From: Amphimedon queenslandica
Lineage: Eukaryota; Porifera; Demospongiae; Haplosclerida; Niphatidae
Reading direction: 5' to 3'
Length of the DNA: 37,561 bases
Assembly: GCF_000090795.2 (NCBI RefSeq)
Contig: NW_003546478.1
Span: forward strand, 26,672-64,232
Position 1 is the stretch's first letter. Each line of letters opens with the position of its first letter. The notes beneath the pieces are model-generated. The model searched no databases. It worked only from the letters and a program-made list of their open reading frames with translations, and was not told the DNA's origin. The translations under genes and the position numbers were made by a program. This document shows positions 1 to 11,994 of the stretch, piece by piece.

Positions 1-3000
1 CAGCACTCATTGTGGCAACTCAGTTTGGTCAATACAGTATTGTGGAGCTATTGTTACAGCAGAAGCAAATCGATGTTAACCATTTCAGATAACTCTGGAT
101 ATACTGCACTTGATTATGCTTGTCAAATGGGATACACAGATCTAGTCAAACTTTTACTAAAGTTAAAAGATCAGATTCATGTTATTGATCAGCCACTCTT
201 GCTAGCCAGTAAACATGGGCACCTTTCTGTTATCAAGCTATTGTATTCTTGTTTCGAAATTTCTGAGCATGACAAACTCAGGGCCACTTTATTTGCTGGT
301 TCATCTGATGTATTTCACTGGCTTGGTGTGCAATGTGGCATTGATGTTACACTTACCGTTGAAGATATTAAAATTTCTCTAAAAAATAATTTGGCTGGTA
401 CTCTGTGTAAGTGTAAAAATAATTTTTGTATTGATTTTTATAGTGATAGATATATTGCTTATTATGTTGTATCATTATCATGCTCAAAAATTTCCTTTTA
501 ACTTATCTTTTTGTGTATATATATATAGGTCTACCAAGTCTTGGTCGTTCAGTTCAAATGGGTATGCTTTATGACTGCCGCAGTGATTGTCTTATTCCAG
601 AAATAACACTGTGGGATAATGCAACACTTAAAGCTGTTGTCACTTCAATACCACAACCAAGCTCTTTCTTTCAAGTTGTTTCTGAAGATAAAATTTCTAA
701 AAAAATGTCTAACCTTGGAGTTGAAGCTAATTTATCATTGAGTGTGCTGAGCGGCTTGGTGAAAATATCTGGAGCAGCAGAATATATCAATGATATACAA
801 TCCTCTAGAAATGACAACCGTGTCACTCTTGAGTACAATTATACTTCAGAATTTCAGCATTTAGCATTGAAGCAGTTAGCAACATCAAAAATACAGCATT
901 TTGATGTTTTTGAGAGGCAAATGGCAACTCATGTAGTAACAGGTGTGCTATATGGGGCAGAAGCATTTTTTATCTTTGACAGAGAAGTACAGAGCAATGA
1001 GAATCATTGTGATGTACATAAAAAGATGGAAGTTTTAGTCAAGGCAATTCCAGGTATTGATCTAATTAAAGGAAATGCAGCATTAAATGACCAAGACAAA
1101 AAGGAGGCAAATAAGTTACGATGCAAGCTTTATGGTGACCTACAACACACCAGCCCCCATACTTTTGAAGATGTTGTAAAATTATATAAGGAATTACCAT
1201 TGGGTTTTATAAGTAGAGGGACTATTGTTCCTAAGAAGTTCTGGTTGTACCCTTTAAGTAAATTTGAAAGCAAAGCTGCACATATGGTGAAAGAAATTAG
1301 TATCAGTCTTGTCATGCAAGTGCAAAAAGCGATTGATGTTTATAACGAATTGGAAATCAGAAGTCATGATCTCATCAACACTGAAGTTTGTGATAAGTTT
1401 AGCAGTTTGAATAAGCAAGCGTTATGGTTTCAGGAAATGATTAAAGAGCATAAGGCAGACTTTATGAAAAGGCTGACAGCAATATTACCATTGATTCGAG
1501 GAGGATTGGAAGAAGAGCAAGTGCTAGCCACACTGCTGGAGCACATACACCAATCACCTTTCAACACAGGCTCGCTAGAACAATGGATAGCAAGCAAAGA
1601 AGAAGAAATCAAAGTCATTATTGAATATTTGGATGTAATGAAAAAAACCCAAGGTATGTCATTGATATTATATATATGTTATATATAACACGACGATATG
1701 GGAATCGATATCCCGAGACCGAGGATACTTTGAATTGATATCACCCAAGGGCCAAAGGCCCAAGGGTGATATCAATTCAAAGTATCCGAGGCGGAGAGTG
1801 TATCGACCCATATCAGCATGTTATATATGTTATATTTCATTTATGAATCTCATTAATGAGATATAGCTGTTTTTAATTATATCACATATAGGAATTAAAT
1901 TTGTATTTGGTGCTGGGGATTATCAAGCTGCTCTTAGTAATGCAAGCTATGATCATGTTCTTAGTTTTGAGTTTAAAGTTGTAAAAGATGATGATTACTT
2001 TCTTCAGAATATGTCTTCATTTTTATGCAACAGAGCTCAATCTACTTTCAAGTCACACGTGCAGCCATGGTTTAAAAGTAGTTCTATAGTTGGAGATTTA
2101 AGTGTCAAATCAAAGCAATTTACCAGTTTTGTTAATGCAAACATTGATAATAAAAAAGTTATGTTCATAGTGACTGCAGGTTCCACTCATTCCACTGAAG
2201 CTGATGACAGTGCAGGAGCAACTATAATGCACTATGAATTTGGAACTTCAGTTGGTCATCAGTTCGATCCTCCTACTCAACCAGTAGGGAAGCCTGAAGC
2301 TACTATTTTAGAACACAAGAATAGTGTTCACTTACAATGGAAGGCACCCAAATATGGCTCAAGTATTGACAACTATAAAGTTATCTACTGTAGTGAATCA
2401 GGTGACAGTTGGGCAGCGTACCAGATCACAAAAGGAAACGAAACAACTCTTATGATCAATGACTTAAAGCCTGAAACATGCCACATCTTTAAAGTTTGTG
2501 CTGAAACAAAGCTTGGCCACAGTGAATATAGTGAAGTAAGTAATACTGTTAAAACAAAGTCGCTTCTTGATCTGAACCTTCAAAACATAATAGCTGCTTC
2601 TGATGTCATCTCATCACATCAGCCACCACCAACAGTTTATAAGTTAAAAACAAGGCCTGCCAAGCTGCAGAAATACAGAAATATTGAGTTTGGTATGCCA
2701 AGTAATTCAAATAAGCCAACTAGAGTATTGTTGCTTTTTGGGGCTGCAGGAGCTGGCAAAACAACACTAATCAATGGAATAGTTAACTACTATCTTGGTG
2801 TAACCCTTGAACACAAGTTCCGCTTTAAGCTAATTCATGATGATGAATACTCACAGACACAGGAAATTACTGCATGCACCTTATACTGGCAAGAATGCTC
2901 ACCAATTAATTGCAATTTAACCATCATCAATACACCAGGATTTAGTGATGATACTCATGGTCTAGAAAGAAATAAAATCTACAGAAAGCTCATTCAAGGG

Positions 3001-4155
3001 TTTTTTGCCGATTATTTTGATGAATTACATGCTGTTTGTTTTGTTATACAAGCATCATTTGCAAATTTATCTCCAAATCAAATTTTTTTCTTTGAAACTA
3101 TTCTTTCAATTTTTGGGAAAGACATCAAAAATAACTTTTTTTTTATGCTCACATTTGCTGATAGTCTTGATCCTCCAGTTATGGAAGCTGTAAGGGAAGC
3201 TACTATTCCTCATGCTGATTTCTTTTCATTCAATAATTCTGCACTTTTTGTTGACCCAAAAAAGTCAAATTTTGCTAGCATTTTTTGGCACATGAGCCAT
3301 GCTAGCTTCACCAGGTTTTTTATTCAGATTGAACAGGCAAGTTCTGTTAGTCTTCAACTAACACAACAAGTTTTTGAAGAGCACAAAACACTTGAAGCTA
3401 TTGTTTGTGGTTTTAAACACCAAATCAATGTTGGGCTTTCTAAAGTTGCTGAACTAAAAGAATATGAAGAAATCCTTTGCAGCATAGAAGAAACGATCAA
3501 GGCAAATCAAGATTTTACATATGTCGTAGCTATCATAAAACAAAAAACGATTGATTTACCTTTAGGCAAGTTTGACACCAATTGTATCAATTGTAGCACT
3601 ACTTGTCATAGCGATTGTCCATATTCTAATAATGAAGACTTATGGAAATGTCCTGCGATGGATGATGGAGGTGAAAGCAATGCATGCTGTAAGGTATGTC
3701 CTGGCAGATGCAGCTGGAGGAAGCACTTCAATAATGGTTATAGATTTGAATTTTATGAAGAGAAAGAGACAAGAACACTTCAAGAACTTCTGGAGCGATA
3801 CAATGAAGCTAAATCAAAAAAATATAAATTGCAGATTTCAATTGAAACAATGGAGCGAGAGCTACAGCAACTACTACATGAACTTTTGGTTGATATACGT
3901 AAAGTTCATGATTGCATGAAACAACTAAATGAAATATCTCTTTACCCAAATCAAACCACTGATGTTGACCTACTCATCAAGTCTGAGTTACAACAAAGAA
4001 GACCTGGATGGCAGAAATGTGTGGAGAGTTACAATATAGTTCGTCTACAGGATAAGCTTTCTAAATTTAAAGATTTTGAAGAAATCGAAAAACAAGATAT
4101 TAAATCCCAGTGGAAAAAAATTTATGCATTTTTTAGTGATAGTCAACAGAAATAA
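1..4155 (+). CDS. Ankyrin / SNTX-like / FN3 / P-loop GTPase protein (5' end outside window)
   Basis: Three exons fit: <1-397, 529-1653 and 1892-4155, joined in phase by GT-AG introns. Exon 1 encodes ankyrin-like helices. Exon 2 opens with the LGRSVQMGMLYDCR signature typical of the N-terminus of stonustoxin/neoverrucotoxin-family (SNTX) proteins, whose N-terminal fold is MACPF/CDC-like. Exon 3 continues the SNTX region, then has an FN3 domain (about 2275-2560), a P-loop GAAGAGKT (2740-2763) and a G3-like NTPGFSDD (about 2929-2952) as in AIG1/GIMAP-type GTPases, a Cys-rich segment (about 3580-3720) and a predicted coiled coil (about 3780-3900). No signal peptide is visible and the N-terminus is cut off. 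Many non-venomous animals carry SNTX domains, so toxicity should not be assumed; a cytosolic immune or scaffold role is a guess. The first ~90 nt are in a different frame from the rest of exon 1. Domain calls are by eye. Confidence 0.72.
1679..1832. repeat. Fold-back (palindromic MITE-like) element in the SNTX-gene intron
   Basis: The intron 1654-1891 carries a long imperfect palindrome. The 24-nt arm 1723-1746 is perfectly complementary to 1764-1787, and an inner stem pairs 1749-1753 with 1757-1761 around an AAA loop. The outer arms, including GATATGGG and CCCATATC, extend to TATATAACA / TGTTATATA at the edges. No coding capacity. It would form a strong hairpin in the pre-mRNA. Confidence 0.75.
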
Positions 4156-4165
4156 GAAAAATGAA

Positions 4166-4171
4166 AATAAA
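4166..4171 (+). promoter_or_regulatory. Candidate poly(A) signal AATAAA of the SNTX-like gene
   Basis: A canonical AATAAA hexamer begins 11 nt after the TAA stop. This is very close, so a later AATAAA near 4391 may be used instead. Position is the only support. Confidence 0.35.
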
Positions 4172-4446
4172 TTTACAATACAAAAAAACTTTTGAAGATT
4201 TTTTGTCTTAATTACATAAACTTCATTTGCTTTTTGTTAGATGCATAATTTAGATCTTGTGTCTGCATGATGCGTATAAAATTACAAATACATTAACATT
4301 AAATGTACATGCAAACTTAATTTAGTCAGTTTTGTAATTTAATTTGTATTTTTAGTTCATCGTTGACCTTAGTTTCAATGGTATTTTGATAATAAAACAA
4401 TTATTTTACAAAAGAAAATAATAAATGCACTTCAGTTTTATTAAGT

Positions 4447-4819
4447 AGCTCATCTCTCAATATAACATTCAGTGTCACTAGTGGCCCTGGGAGGATTATT
4501 GGTGTGGGAAATGGTAACCCTCAATGTCATGAGCTGAATCATGCCACCTGGTGTAGTGCTTATCACGGGCTGGCACGTGCTATTGTACGTACAAGTCACT
4601 CAAGACCATACTACAGCTAATAGAGACCGTATGATACAAATTGATAGTGATGGAAGGCAGAGGACTCTGGTCGGAGACCCATGTTATCCCAAGAGGTTCC
4701 TTGATGATATAGTTGTACAAGTGTCTGCTGAAGGTGTTGGTACAGCTACTGTGTCTATATCAACCAGTACTGATCCTAATGATGGAGTGATTTCAACTGC
4801 TAGGAAATCAAGACAGTAG
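4447..4819 (+). pseudogene. Fragment resembling the C-terminal domain of a GH2 beta-galactosidase
   Basis: One frame (about 4462-4617) reads GPGRIIGVGNGNP followed by GLARAIV, a pattern I recognise from the C-terminal immunoglobulin-like region of glycoside hydrolase family 2 beta-galactosidases. A stop follows. The next frame (to the stop at 4819) continues with DDIVVQVSAEGVGTATVSI, which fits the next strands of the same domain. No catalytic region, start codon context or upstream exons are present between 4156 and 4440, so this looks like a displaced, frameshifted relic. A short unrecognised intron could in principle join the frames; I found no in-frame GT-AG pair. The rest of 4156-5004 is AT-rich and shows nothing else. 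Confidence 0.45.
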
Positions 4820-5004
4820 GAGAAAACGCTGATATAATGGCTGCTGCTATTTTTAACTATAACGCTGATGCTACTTATTAAACTGCTATATTTGCTTTTA
4901 TATTATTTCTTAACAAAATTTTGTACTTCAAAAAATTTCAACAGATACATCAACAATTGAAAATGTTATAGCCACAAATTAATGATAATAAAAAGCATAC
5001 CTGT

Positions 5005-8000
5005 CTAACATTTAATAATTTCTTTAATTAATTTAACTTGTTCATTGACCGTCTCATTCTCTAAGCTTGATAGCTGATTTAAAAGTGCTACAAGTTTCTC
5101 ACTTGACTTTACTAGTTGCACAAAATCATCTATAAAATAAAAAAATATAACAACTAACTATTTATGACACTGTTTATTACTTGATTGATCCAATAATACT
5201 TTGAGAAATGTTAAACAATTCTGCTTTAGCTCTATACTCTCTTCTTGCTCTAAAATGTTAACATTTTTTTCTATTGTATCCTCATTTGTCACTGATTTCA
5301 ACATAACACCTAAAAATATGAAGTATTTTTATGAAAATTATATTGTGACAAGAAATAACTGACAAAATTACTCAGTTAATGTTCCTCGCAACAAACTCTT
5401 ACTTAGGTTAAAAGAGGCAGCAATCGTTAAGGCAATAAGTCCTTCATTCTTCAATATGGTATATTCAGCTTCAAGTAGGTACAATAATAAAGAATAAATC
5501 TTTTCTTCACTCAAAAGCCTCAATCTAGTGTCTAAAGGAAAAAAAGATAGTATTAAGTATCCATCAATTGTGCTAAAATAATAATTGTTTTTATGCACAG
5601 GGTTATCCCCTCACCTGATTGACTGTTCTTGATTATAGCAGCACAGAGTCTGGAGGCCTCTATCTTTATATGGGGAAAAGAGAACATCTCAGAAACAGCA
5701 TGAACACGACTAAAGACAGGATTTGTTTCAATGAGATGCACACAGACATCTATTAAAAAGTAATATATTATGAAAAAAGTGCAGAAAAGTAATTGAATAA
5801 TAGCAAGAGTACTCTTGATAATAGTAATGGTAATAGTGTAATGATTGCCCATGGTATTTCATCAAAAATTGCAAAGAGAGAATTCCTCATTTTTATAATT
5901 TTTCCTTATACATATAGATGTTTTTATGTTGTGTAAAAAGTTTGAACTGATTCTGATCAAAATTGGATTTTTTATGAATTTTTAAATTTACTCCAAAATC
6001 GGACAAAAGTCCCTGTACTATAGTACAGTGATTTTGGCCAAATTTGATCAAAATTGAAAAGGAGAGATTTCTCCACTTTTATAATTTTTCTTAATACATA
6101 TACATGTTGTTACATTGTATTAGAAGTTTGAGCTGATTACGATCAAGTTTAGATTTTTTATGAATTTTTAAAGTTTACATCTGATAATAATGATGCCAGT
6201 GCATGTATCAAACCTTCAGTCTTGGACAGTAATCTCAAGCAGCCAATGGCCTTTATTAAAACATTAGCATCTGATGATGCATTGAGTACATTAACAACAG
6301 TGTCCAGAACTCCTTCCTTTAGAAAGGCATCCTTACTAGAAGCTGCATAACAATTAATAGACAATTGTGCTACACTGTTTCATGATCACACTGACTTACC
6401 AGGTAGAGATAAGTTCCTCAGTGCACTCATTACTGAAAACCATACTGTCAATGACTAAATAGTTAAGTTAAATTTAAAATTTGCAGTCTTTAAAACATGC
6501 ATTTTATCTAATTAACCAGTGACTGATTTTGATATCATTAAGAATGTAACAATAACTAACCTCATCAGTAGGAGTTCCTTTCACCACACTAGCTAGTTCA
6601 ACCAGCAAACCTCTTCTCACTAACTCCTCACAATTACTATCTGAAAACCAGAAGCAACAAAAGCTCCTCACCTTTTACCTCTCTCTCTCTCTTTCCTAAC
6701 CTGTTCTTGCCATGTTAGCAATGACAAGTATTGCCGCTGCTCGGACCTTAGGAGAGAGTCCTTCATTATGTAAATGATCTTTTAGTATTTTGTATAACTC
6801 TTCATTAACAAACAGTATCTTCATTGCTTCATCTATGCAACAAAAAAGAAAGCAAAATAAAACTGCTAGCTATAAAACATAAATTATTATAAATATTATA
6901 GTAAAAATATGGAACCTGATGTGATGAGTAGTACAATGATATTAAATATCTTTTCTGATAGTTCAGTCCCAATCAGAGAAAGCAGCTCATGAAAGCAATC
7001 ACTAGACACCAATTTAACGTTCCAGGAACTATCACCTAAAACAAAAAAAGTAAAATAATTTAATAGTAAAAACACCCATACACTCTGACTATAATGACAC
7101 GCATACTTTGATCAGGCTCTATTGAGGTCTCAATGAGCTCCAGTGCTTGCTCCAGTAGATCATTTTCAATACCAGTTGAATGCAGTGATAATATGTACTG
7201 CAATGAACTGGATAATGAGGAGCTGCATAAATGACTAACTGTACAACTATCTACAAATAAAAAATAATATGATAATCAAGGAGAATGATACATTAATTGC
7301 TTAGTATCAACAGTTCAACACTTTATATCATTTAAACTCAGTAGTGATTATAAATCTTCAGTATACTTTCCAATTATTCTTACCTGTTTCTATTATGACA
7401 TGAAGGGCTTGTAAAGCCATTTTAAGTACAACTTCATTCTTCTCGTCAGATATTAGTAATGAGAGGGATTGGATCACGCCTAAACCAACCATCAATCCAG
7501 ACAACTTCTCTAAAAATAAGTATTCAATAAATAGAAGATTATCAGAGCCCAGCAACTCCATGCATTTGAAGCACATTTATAAAAGTTATAATTATATCAT
7601 GATGATAATTACCATTGCTACAGCACAGATTCAATGTGCAGCCACACAAAACTGATTTATACTTAATATTGACTTCAGTATCGGATTGCAATGATACACA
7701 CTCCTTTAACAAACCACTGAGGACTGTGTGTGCATCCTGACTGGCACATTGCTCTCTAACTGTATCTGTATAGAAACAAGTAAAATGGGGAGAGATACTC
7801 ATGTTGTGTACATGCCTTCATCGAAGCAGAGGTTGCCTATAGCTCGTAAAGTTTGAATCTGTGTTGATCTATCAGGACTGGATAGAGAAGGACAAAGTAA
7901 CGACGCCAGATTAGCTGATGCAGCAATTTCTTTAAATTGAGCTACAATAAAAAAATAATAAGTACAATATATCATAGTACGAAAATACAAATTTTGAGAG

Positions 8001-8373
8001 TAAACCATAAAGTAGATCTCTGTACTATATTAATGTATGCATATGTAAAGCAAGTTCTCACAATGATTTACACTTCCTTACCAGTTCTTGCTAGTAGAGC
8101 AACAGTTTCACAGATGCTACAAATCAAGTTAGAATGAGAGGCAACGATAGTCATTAATGCCTGGCATAGCTCCTTATAAAAGGCTCCAAGTTCTTCAGCA
8201 TTCTCTTCATCAATGCCATTAACAGCCCCTGTATTGTATTGAAATTGAATAGCTTTTTGTATTCACGGAGATTCAAAGCCTGGCTCACCATCTGAGAGGA
8301 GAATTTCTGTTAGTCCTTTCTTTACCAGCTCTTCATCAGAAGAGAGAATATCCTTGATAACTTTGCTATCCAT
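5005..8373 (-). CDS. RAP1GDS1: Rap1 GTPase-GDP dissociation stimulator 1 (SmgGDS) orthologue
   Basis: Armadillo-repeat protein; the family acts as chaperone/exchange factor for small GTPases with polybasic, prenylated tails (RhoA, Rap1, Rac). Fifteen exons on the minus strand: 8373-8289, 8228-8082, 7941-7816, 7765-7613, 7509-7384, 7250-7107, 7035-6916, 6832-6701, 6640-6557, 6444-6400, 6342-6214, 5749-5615, 5531-5403, 5309-5181, 5129-5005. They total 1809 nt, exactly 602 codons plus stop, close to the ~607 aa of the vertebrate protein. Family-like stretches include LRAIGNLCFDEG, MSALRNLSLP and LKNEGLIALTIAASFNL, the last matching the C-terminal repeat of SmgGDS. The start is the only Met before the first donor. 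The donor at 7815 is GC, not GT. The donor of the 6640-6557 exon is the least certain junction: GTTATT keeps the frame and GTTAGT does not. Confidence 0.87.
5868..6178. repeat. Diverged tandem repeat, ~186-bp period, in a RAP1GDS1 intron
   Basis: Two imperfect copies lie in the intron 5750-6213. TTTTATAATTTTT recurs at about 5891 and 6077, and TTTTTTATGAATTTTTAAA recurs near 5968 and 6154. The centre holds the palindrome GTACTATAGTAC; CTATAGTACAG is also found in the 177-bp array at 12725-13577, so the two may be related. Confidence 0.6.
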
Positions 8374-8497
8374 TTTTATGACCCAACTCAAGGCTCAATT
8401 AATAATTGTTCACCACCCAACCGACACACCCAGATATAATGAAGTTGATAATGATAAATTTTTTTCACATTCCAAAAATGATAATTAAATGAGAAAG
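8374..8497 (-). promoter_or_regulatory. 124-bp spacer between FANCJ stop and RAP1GDS1 start
   Basis: This short AT-rich stretch must hold the FANCJ 3' end as well as the RAP1GDS1 promoter or 5' UTR, because both genes run on the minus strand. I see no canonical AATAAA on the minus strand and no clear TATA box. No further element can be supported. Confidence 0.4.
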
Positions 8498-11400
8498 TTA
8501 ACAACATGGAATCACAGTGGAAACAGTAGCAGATACAACTTTACTATTGAACACAGCCTACAAAAAAAAACAAACTATTAAATTATGAGTCTTAAGATGA
8601 GAAAAAAGTCACTTACTTGTCCAATGAGATTCTCTTCATCAGAAGCATTGATCTGAATGCCAACAGTCTGGCCGCACTTACACTGTAATATTGAGTAGCA
8701 TGTTGCCATTTCCCAGACAGCATTCAATGGAGAAGAAGAATCTTAAAAAACAGTGAGAATATCAAAGTTACAAGTAACAAGTCACAGAAATATAATAAAT
8801 ATAATTTCAAAATTAACTTGAAGTAAAGTGCATGTACATATGAATCGCTTACATATTTCAATAGATGGTGTGAGGTTATCTGATGGTACTAAATAGACAG
8901 GATCAGTTGGTAGAAACAATGAAGATAAACTGCTCGTCTTGTACATGCTCTCACTGACAGACAATAGCTCTTGCAATGTCTTTTGAGCTAATAAAAACCA
9001 AAAATTACCAATAAAGTACACATTGCTAAAAATATTAAAGTGCTACATAAAGATTACACTTTATAGATCTATCCTACAAATCTTACAATGGGCTACTGGA
9101 CCCTCTATATACATCAGTACATCACCACATTGGCATTTCAGTGAGGAGTATTGCTATGAAAATAGTAATAGAGATAATCATGTGAAAGAAGCATTTACCT
9201 TATTTGATGACTTATTCTTTTTACTTCTCTTTGCCAGTGGTCTCTTTCCAGTCCTTGAAGCAGGACGTTTACTCCTCCTCATTCTGGAATCACCTGCTGA
9301 CGTGTTTGACTCCTGTTTAGCACAACTACTACTGTCACTTGATACTGGTTCATCTTTAACAATACTTGGTAAGCCTGAACTTTCAGGTTTATCTGTTAGC
9401 ATTGACTCTTCACCATTAGTTGGAGACTGTTCTTTGTCAACAGCAGTTGCCGCTGGCTCTACTGGTGATTCAGAGTTCATTCCATCACTTTCATTGATGG
9501 ATCTATGCGAGCTATTATCAGCAGGTGATCCATTGCCTTCCTTAAGTGAATCTGTGAGCTTGTTCTCCTTGTCTAACTCATCAAATGAATCATTAATAAC
9601 TATGACATCATCTGATGTGTTCATTGCACTAGGAACACTAGCACTCTGACCAAATAGTACAGGAGAGGTATTAGTAGGAGGAATACTAGTGGAAGGAGGT
9701 AATACACTCCCTACATTAGGACTGATGGTTGATGATACTGTACTGGTATTGCTACTAGGCATAGTATTATTAGTAAGAGTTTGCTGTGGAGTAACTGGTG
9801 GACTAACAATAGAAGAGCTAACTGAAGTAATATGAGGATTAGAAGTAAGTGTAAGAGTTCCTGAATTATGAACCAAAGTGATTTGTGCATTGGAGGTTGC
9901 ATGAGGCTTGCTAGCTGAAGTGATTGTGATGGTAGGATTAGTAACTGCACTTACTGCAGGTCTGATTGTTCTAAGTGATTGGAGATTGGGAGGTCGTTGC
10001 TGTAGAGCCTGTTGTTGTAATGCTAAGAGTTGAGCTCTTAAAATAGGCTGGAGCTGAGGGGCAGTAGTAATCAACCTGGAGCCAACCTGAGACACAAGAG
10101 CTTTCAGTAACTGTGGAGTAAGAGGTATAGTGTGTGGTGATGGGTGCATAGCATTAGATAATGGTAACTGAGGAAGAGTTAAGTTAGGCAGTGGAGATTG
10201 AATAAATGGAATTTGAGGAGTAGATTGAACTTGAGTAGATTGAATTTGAGGAGTAGCTACTTGAGGAAGAGAAGCTACTGGAGGTATTGAAGAATTAGTT
10301 ACTGGAGGATTAGCTACTGTAGAAGCAGTTATTAAAGGATTAGCTACTGGAGAAGCAGTTATTAAAGGATTAGCTTTTACAGGAGCAGTTATTAAAGGAT
10401 TAGCTACTGGAGAAGCAGTTTTAAAATTAGCTACTAGATGATGATGTTGGGGCATTACAGAATGTAGAGGTATATTAATAGATCGAGAATTAGAAAGCGG
10501 AGAAGGAGTAGTAGGAGATTGCATAGCATGAGATGAAGGTGAGAATAATTTAGTACTAACAGATGGAGACTGAGCATTTAATGGTGAATTAGATAGCACA
10601 GAAGGTGAGGAGGAGAGATGCGGAAGAAAGGGAGTTGAAGATTGATCAAGAGAGGATATGGAGTCTGAAGAGAGATTTGGCTGTAGCTTGACAGGTGTAG
10701 TAGCACTGGATAGCAAGGATGAGTTATAAGGAAGAGTAGTGTCATTGAGAAGGGAAGAAGAATCCTGCTTCTTAAGTTCACTAGAATAAATTTAGAATTG
10801 AAGCTTATGATATAAAGTGTAGAAAAAAGTTCTGGCATTGCACTTTTAATTTTGTAATAATTTAAGCGTTTTGAAACATTAAGGTTTAGCTCTATTAACA
10901 TCATTAAATATTATAACTTACATTTGACTTAAAACTTCCTCTTCATCTTTCTGCAAGTGCATTGACACAAACTCATTGAGTGAGCTCATGGCATCAGTAA
11001 AGACAGAGTGATGACCGACACGCTGGCGGACCCATTTTGATAAACCTTTCACATACCTAGCACTTTTACTGAACCGCTCATCAATTAGAATAAGAGCACC
11101 CCAATCCTTCCTAAGAAAGAAATTAAAAATAGTACCCGGTATTTTAATTTAAAGTTATTCTTTGTGAATGAAGAAGTTACAAAAGTGTGTGTGTGTATTC
11201 ACTTGTGTCTAATGCAGCGTCCCAGTGCTTGATTGAGAGCTCTATATGCTTGTATCTCATACCACTCACTGCCTGATAGCAATCCTCTGTGATAGGAATG
11301 GGAATTATTGTACTCTCTCTTCAAGCCAACCTAACAATACAACTGATAAGATCTGTGTTATTACTTGCTAGTAGCTACATGTATGATTGATTTAAAGTGA

Positions 11401-11955
11401 ATTAAAAGTAATGGTGATTCAGTGCTTGATAGAAGTTTTTAAAAAAATTACTTGTTCATCTTTAACGTTTGGAAAAGGGATGCCAATCTATAAAAGTAGA
11501 AGTTAAAGTAATCAAGGTATTAGAATTTAGAGTAATGCAATGGGGTGAGGGCTTACAGTAATGACAGCTCTGGCATTGTTATCAGCAAAATCCAATCCCT
11601 CACTGACTTTTCCTCTGCAGACAGCAAAGAAGAGGGCCCCATCTTGCACAGACTCTGAATCTAAAATAATAGCACACGACACAAAAATAGATTTAATTTT
11701 TTTAAAATTTAGAACCTTCATCGTCAACATTAGTATCTTCTCCTGATCTGGCTCTTTCAACTGCTGTTTGTACGCGAGTGTAAAACTGTGACATGACTAT
11801 CTCAAAGTCTAAAAAATAGTAAAAATGATTTTTGTTACAATTTAATGGTTTTATTGTACCTGCTTTATCAGCAGCTCTTGGCTCACAGACAATATGCTTC
11901 TTCTTGAGAATCTGGAACCATGTACCAGTATCCTACAATATAAATAATAATAATA

Positions 11956-11994
<39 letters not shown>

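Noticed and set aside
9023-9649. 208-aa plus-strand open frame, Leu/Ser-rich
   Set aside because: It lies antisense to the FANCJ tail, whose minus-strand frame continues through correct splice sites; the plus frame reflects its Ser-rich codon bias.
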